46,975 nucleotides of DNA from JANWZL01 sp041640815. GTDB taxonomy: Bacteria; Pseudomonadota; Gammaproteobacteria; Burkholderiales; Thiobacillaceae. The position numbers and the translations under genes are program-made. Positions 43,071-46,975 of this stretch are shown here, one piece after another. The first letter of the stretch is position 1; every line of letters begins with the position of its first letter. The stretch covers positions 1 to 46,975 of the forward strand of contig JBEPZO010000014.1 in the NCBI GenBank assembly GCA_041640815.1. Direction: 5' to 3'. Below the pieces are notes generated by a model that searched no databases, had not been told where the DNA came from, and worked only from the letters and a program-made list of their open reading frames with translations.

Positions 43071-44450
43071 TCACTGTATGGTTTTCGCCTTTTCCACCGC
43101 CTCTTCTATGGTGCCGACCATGTAGAAGGCCTGCTCGGGCAGATGGTCGTATTCGCCGGCGACGATGGCCTTGAAGCCGGCGATGGTGTCTTTGAGGGGA
43201 ACGTATTTGCCCGGCGTGCCGGTGAAGGCCTCGGCGACGAAGAAGGGCTGCGACAGGAAGCGCTGGATCTTGCGCGCGCGGGCGACGATCAGTTTGTCTT
43301 CGGGCGATAGCTCATCCATGCCAAGGATGGCGATGATGTCGCGCAGCTCCTTGTAGCGCTGGAGCGTAGCCTGCACCGAGCGTGCCACCGTGTAATGCTC
43401 TTCACCGATGACCAGCGGGTCGAGGATGCGGCTGGTGGAGTCGAGCGGATCGACCGCGGGGTAGATCCCCAGCTCCGCAACCTGGCGCGAGAGCACCAGC
43501 GTCGCGTCCAAGTGGGCAAAGGTGGTGGCGGGCGAGGGGTCGGTCAGGTCGTCCGCTGGCACGTACACCGCTTGGAAGGAGGTGATGGAGCCCACACGGG
43601 TGGAGGTGATGCGCTCTTGCAGCGCGCCCATCTCCGAGGCAAGGGTGGGCTGGTAGCCCACGGCCGAGGGCATGCGCCCGAGCAGGGCGGAGACCTCGGT
43701 GCCGGCCAGGGTGTAGCGGTAGATGTTGTCGATGAACAGCAGTACGTCGCGGCCTTCGTCGCGGAAGTACTCGGCCATGGTGAGCCCAGTGAGCGCCACG
43801 CGCAGCCGGTTGCCCGGCGGCTCGTTCATCTGGCCATAGACCAGGGCCACCTTGTCCAGCACACCGCCTTCCTTCATCTCGTGGTAGAAGTCGTTGCCTT
43901 CGCGGGTGCGTTCGCCTACGCCGGCAAACACGGAATAGCCGGAATGCTCGACGGCGATGTTGCGGATGAGCTCCATCAGGGTCACCGTCTTGCCCACGCC
44001 AGCGCCACCGAACAGGCCGACCTTGCCACCCTTGGCGATGGGCATGATGAGGTCGATGACCTTGATGCCGGTCTCCAGCAGCTCGACGGTCGCGGCCTGC
44101 TCGGCGAAGGTGGGGGCCTTGCGGTGGATGGGCAGATATTGGTCGGAAACGATCGGCCCGGCTTCATCGACCGGCTCACCCAGCACGTTCATGATCCGCC
44201 CCAGGGTGGCCTTGCCCACTGGCACCATGATCGGTTTGCCCGTGTTTCTTACCGTCATGCCGCGCTTGAGGCCATCGGTCGAGCCCAGGGCAATGGTACG
44301 CACCACACCGTCGCCAAGCTGCTGCTGCACCTCGAAAGTCAGCGGCGGCGCATCCAGCTTGATGGCGTCGTAGACCTTGGGGATGCCATCGCGTGGGAAC
44401 TGGATGTCTACCACTGCGCCGATGATCTGTACGATTTTTCCTTCGCTCAT
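43071..44450 (-). CDS. atpD: F1Fo ATP synthase beta subunit
   Basis: Beta carries the catalytic nucleotide sites of F1. The 459-residue product has GKIVQIIGAVVDIQFPRD, Walker A GGAGVGKTV, the GERTREGNDFY segment, Walker B LLFIDNIYRYTLAG and the DELSEED-region equivalent MDELSPEDKLIVARARKIQ. All expected catalytic segments are present and the length is typical. It lies 79 nt upstream of atpC and 40 nt downstream of atpG. Confidence 0.97.
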   Translation of the reverse strand: MSEGKIVQIIGAVVDIQFPRDGIPKVYDAIKLDAPPLTFEVQQQLGDGVVRTIALGSTDGLKRGMTVRNTGKPIMVPVGKATLGRIMNVLGEPVDEAGPIVSDQYLPIHRKAPTFAEQAATVELLETGIKVIDLIMPIAKGGKVGLFGGAGVGKTVTLMELIRNIAVEHSGYSVFAGVGERTREGNDFYHEMKEGGVLDKVALVYGQMNEPPGNRLRVALTGLTMAEYFRDEGRDVLLFIDNIYRYTLAGTEVSALLGRMPSAVGYQPTLASEMGALQERITSTRVGSITSFQAVYVPADDLTDPSPATTFAHLDATLVLSRQVAELGIYPAVDPLDSTSRILDPLVIGEEHYTVARSVQATLQRYKELRDIIAILGMDELSPEDKLIVARARKIQRFLSQPFFVAEAFTGTPGKYVPLKDTIAGFKAIVAGEYDHLPEQAFYMVGTIEEAVEKAKTIQ

Positions 44451-44490
44451 CGCTCTGTTCCTAGCTGTTTGAATTCCGTCGCTTGCGGCC

Positions 44491-45357
44491 TCAGACCGCC
44501 GAGGCGCCGCCGACGATCTCGGCGAGCTCTTGCGTGATCGCAGCCTGGCGGGTCTTGTTGTACACCAGCTTCAGTTCCTCGATGACGTTCTTGGCGTTGT
44601 CCGACGCCGCCTTCATGGCCACCATGCGCGCCGATTGCTCGCAGGCCATGTTTTCAGCCACCGCCTGATAGATCAGGGCCTCGATGTAGCGCGTCATCAA
44701 CGCATCGACCACGACCTTGGCCTCGGGCTCGTAGATGTAATCCCAGTGTGCCTGTCTTTTCTCCATCGCCGCATCAGCGGTCAATGGCAGCAGCTGGTTG
44801 ATGGTGGGCTCCTGCTTCATCGTGTTGATGAAGCGGCTATAGATGATGTATAGGGCATCGATCCTGCCGGTACGGTAGGCGTCGAGCATGACCTGCACGG
44901 GGCCGATGAGCTTTTCCAAGCGCGGGGTATCGCCAAGCCCTGTCAGTTGCGAGACGATATTGGCGCCCAGGCGTTGCATGAAGCCCAAGCCCTTGTTGCC
45001 GATGACCGTGACGTCGCAGTCGATGCCCGCGGACTGCCAAGCCTTCATCTTGTTGATCGCTAGGCGTAGGGCGTTGGTGTTGAGAGCGCCGCACAGCCCC
45101 TTGTCGGTGGTGACCATGATGAGCCCCACCCGGCGTATGGGCTCACGCGCGATGGTGCAGGGGTGTTTGTACTCGGAATGCGCCTGACTGAAGTGGGCGA
45201 CCACGCGCGCGATCTTCTCGGCATAGGGGCGCGCCGCGCGCATGCGCTCCTGCGCCTTGCGCATCTTGGATGCGGCCACCATCTCCATGGCCTTGGTGAT
45301 CTTGCGCGTATTCTCGACGCTTTTGATCTTAGAGCGGATCTCTTTGCCGGCAGCCAT
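44491..45357 (-). CDS. atpG: F1Fo ATP synthase gamma subunit
   Basis: Gamma is the rotating central shaft. The 288-residue product begins AAGKEIRSKIKSVENTRKIT, then TKAMEMVAASKMRKAQ. It contains the VTTDKGLCGALNTN segment and ends with NARQAAITQELAEIVGGA-like residues (here KTRQAAITQELAEIVGGA). It sits 11 nt downstream of atpA. Confidence 0.96.
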   Translation of the reverse strand: MAAGKEIRSKIKSVENTRKITKAMEMVAASKMRKAQERMRAARPYAEKIARVVAHFSQAHSEYKHPCTIAREPIRRVGLIMVTTDKGLCGALNTNALRLAINKMKAWQSAGIDCDVTVIGNKGLGFMQRLGANIVSQLTGLGDTPRLEKLIGPVQVMLDAYRTGRIDALYIIYSRFINTMKQEPTINQLLPLTADAAMEKRQAHWDYIYEPEAKVVVDALMTRYIEALIYQAVAENMACEQSARMVAMKAASDNAKNVIEELKLVYNKTRQAAITQELAEIVGGASAV

Positions 45358-45368
45358 GATTCAGACCG

Positions 45369-46910
<1,542 letters not shown>

Positions 46911-46931
46911 AAGCACTCCAAATAGGCTCGA

Positions 46932-46975
46932 TTATGCGGTGAGGGTGGTGGCGAGCTCGGAGAGCCTGCCGCGTA
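46932..46975 (-). CDS. atpH: F1Fo ATP synthase delta subunit, 3' end (partial)
   Basis: Thirteen codons and a TAA remain in the window, reading RGRLSELATTLTA. This fits the C-terminus of AtpH and its position before atpA. The gene continues beyond the window edge. Confidence 0.85.
   Translation of the reverse strand, partial: RGRLSELATTLTA

Overview
The window is a high-GC chromosomal segment from a proteobacterium, most likely a betaproteobacterium. Evidence for this is the pcm-rhodanese-tolC / waaA arrangement, a dnaA-dnaN-gyrB block divergent from rpmH-rnpA-yidC-mnmE, and the typical ATP synthase genes. It covers the replication-origin neighbourhood. I cannot name the genus from sequence alone.

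Layout. 0-1.1 kb: the end of an unknown gene, an ambiguous stretch, and a DUF3782-type coiled-coil/PD-(D/E)XK protein. 1.3-4.9 kb: waaA (Kdo transferase) convergent with an operon of pcm-like methyltransferase, rhodanese and tolC. 5.0-9.3 kb: a TPP riboswitch, then thiC coupled to a thermonuclease-fold gene and selO. 9.4-13.9 kb: a HAD phosphatase, a MacA-type adaptor with a separate ABC ATPase and permease, and a small exported protein. 13.9-23.4 kb (minus strand): dnaA, dnaN, gyrB, glmU, glmS and an orphan parA. A near-consensus parS site is built into the gyrB start. 23.6-27.3 kb (plus): rpmH, rnpA, yidC, mnmE. 27.4-31.5 kb: an MscS channel, a lipoprotein, a MidA-type methyltransferase and a TrxR-like flavoprotein without its CxxC. 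31.7-41.7 kb: a defence island. 42.6-47 kb (minus): atpC, atpD, atpG, atpA and the 3' end of atpH.

The most interesting region is the defence island. An intact cassette (Mrr-like endonuclease, HsdM, HsdS, an Abi-C family protein, an AAA/DUF4143 ATPase, HsdR) lies on the minus strand. At its upstream edge is a frameshifted 5' remnant of a different hsdM. At its downstream edge is a 60-codon 3' remnant of a different hsdR. Both remnants have the same orientation as the intact genes, and they belong to another type I subfamily. This suggests that one type I restriction-modification locus was replaced by another, leaving the outer ends of the old locus in place.

Inside the cassette, the ATPase gene is bracketed by a 47-bp direct repeat (44/47 identical). 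The repeat is the first 16 codons of hsdR. The upstream copy still has a good Shine-Dalgarno sequence but a TTG in place of ATG. The ATPase gene therefore appears to have been inserted at the hsdR start, with duplication of the hsdR 5' end. Both inferences rest on sequence I read directly and could be tested by comparing related genomes.

Most of the remaining genes are housekeeping. The TPP riboswitch probably controls thiC and perhaps the two coupled genes behind it. The gene order usual in relatives (mnmE-gidA-gidB-parA-parB-atp-glmU-glmS) is broken here: atp and glmUS lie on opposite sides of dnaA, and atp points back toward the presumed origin.
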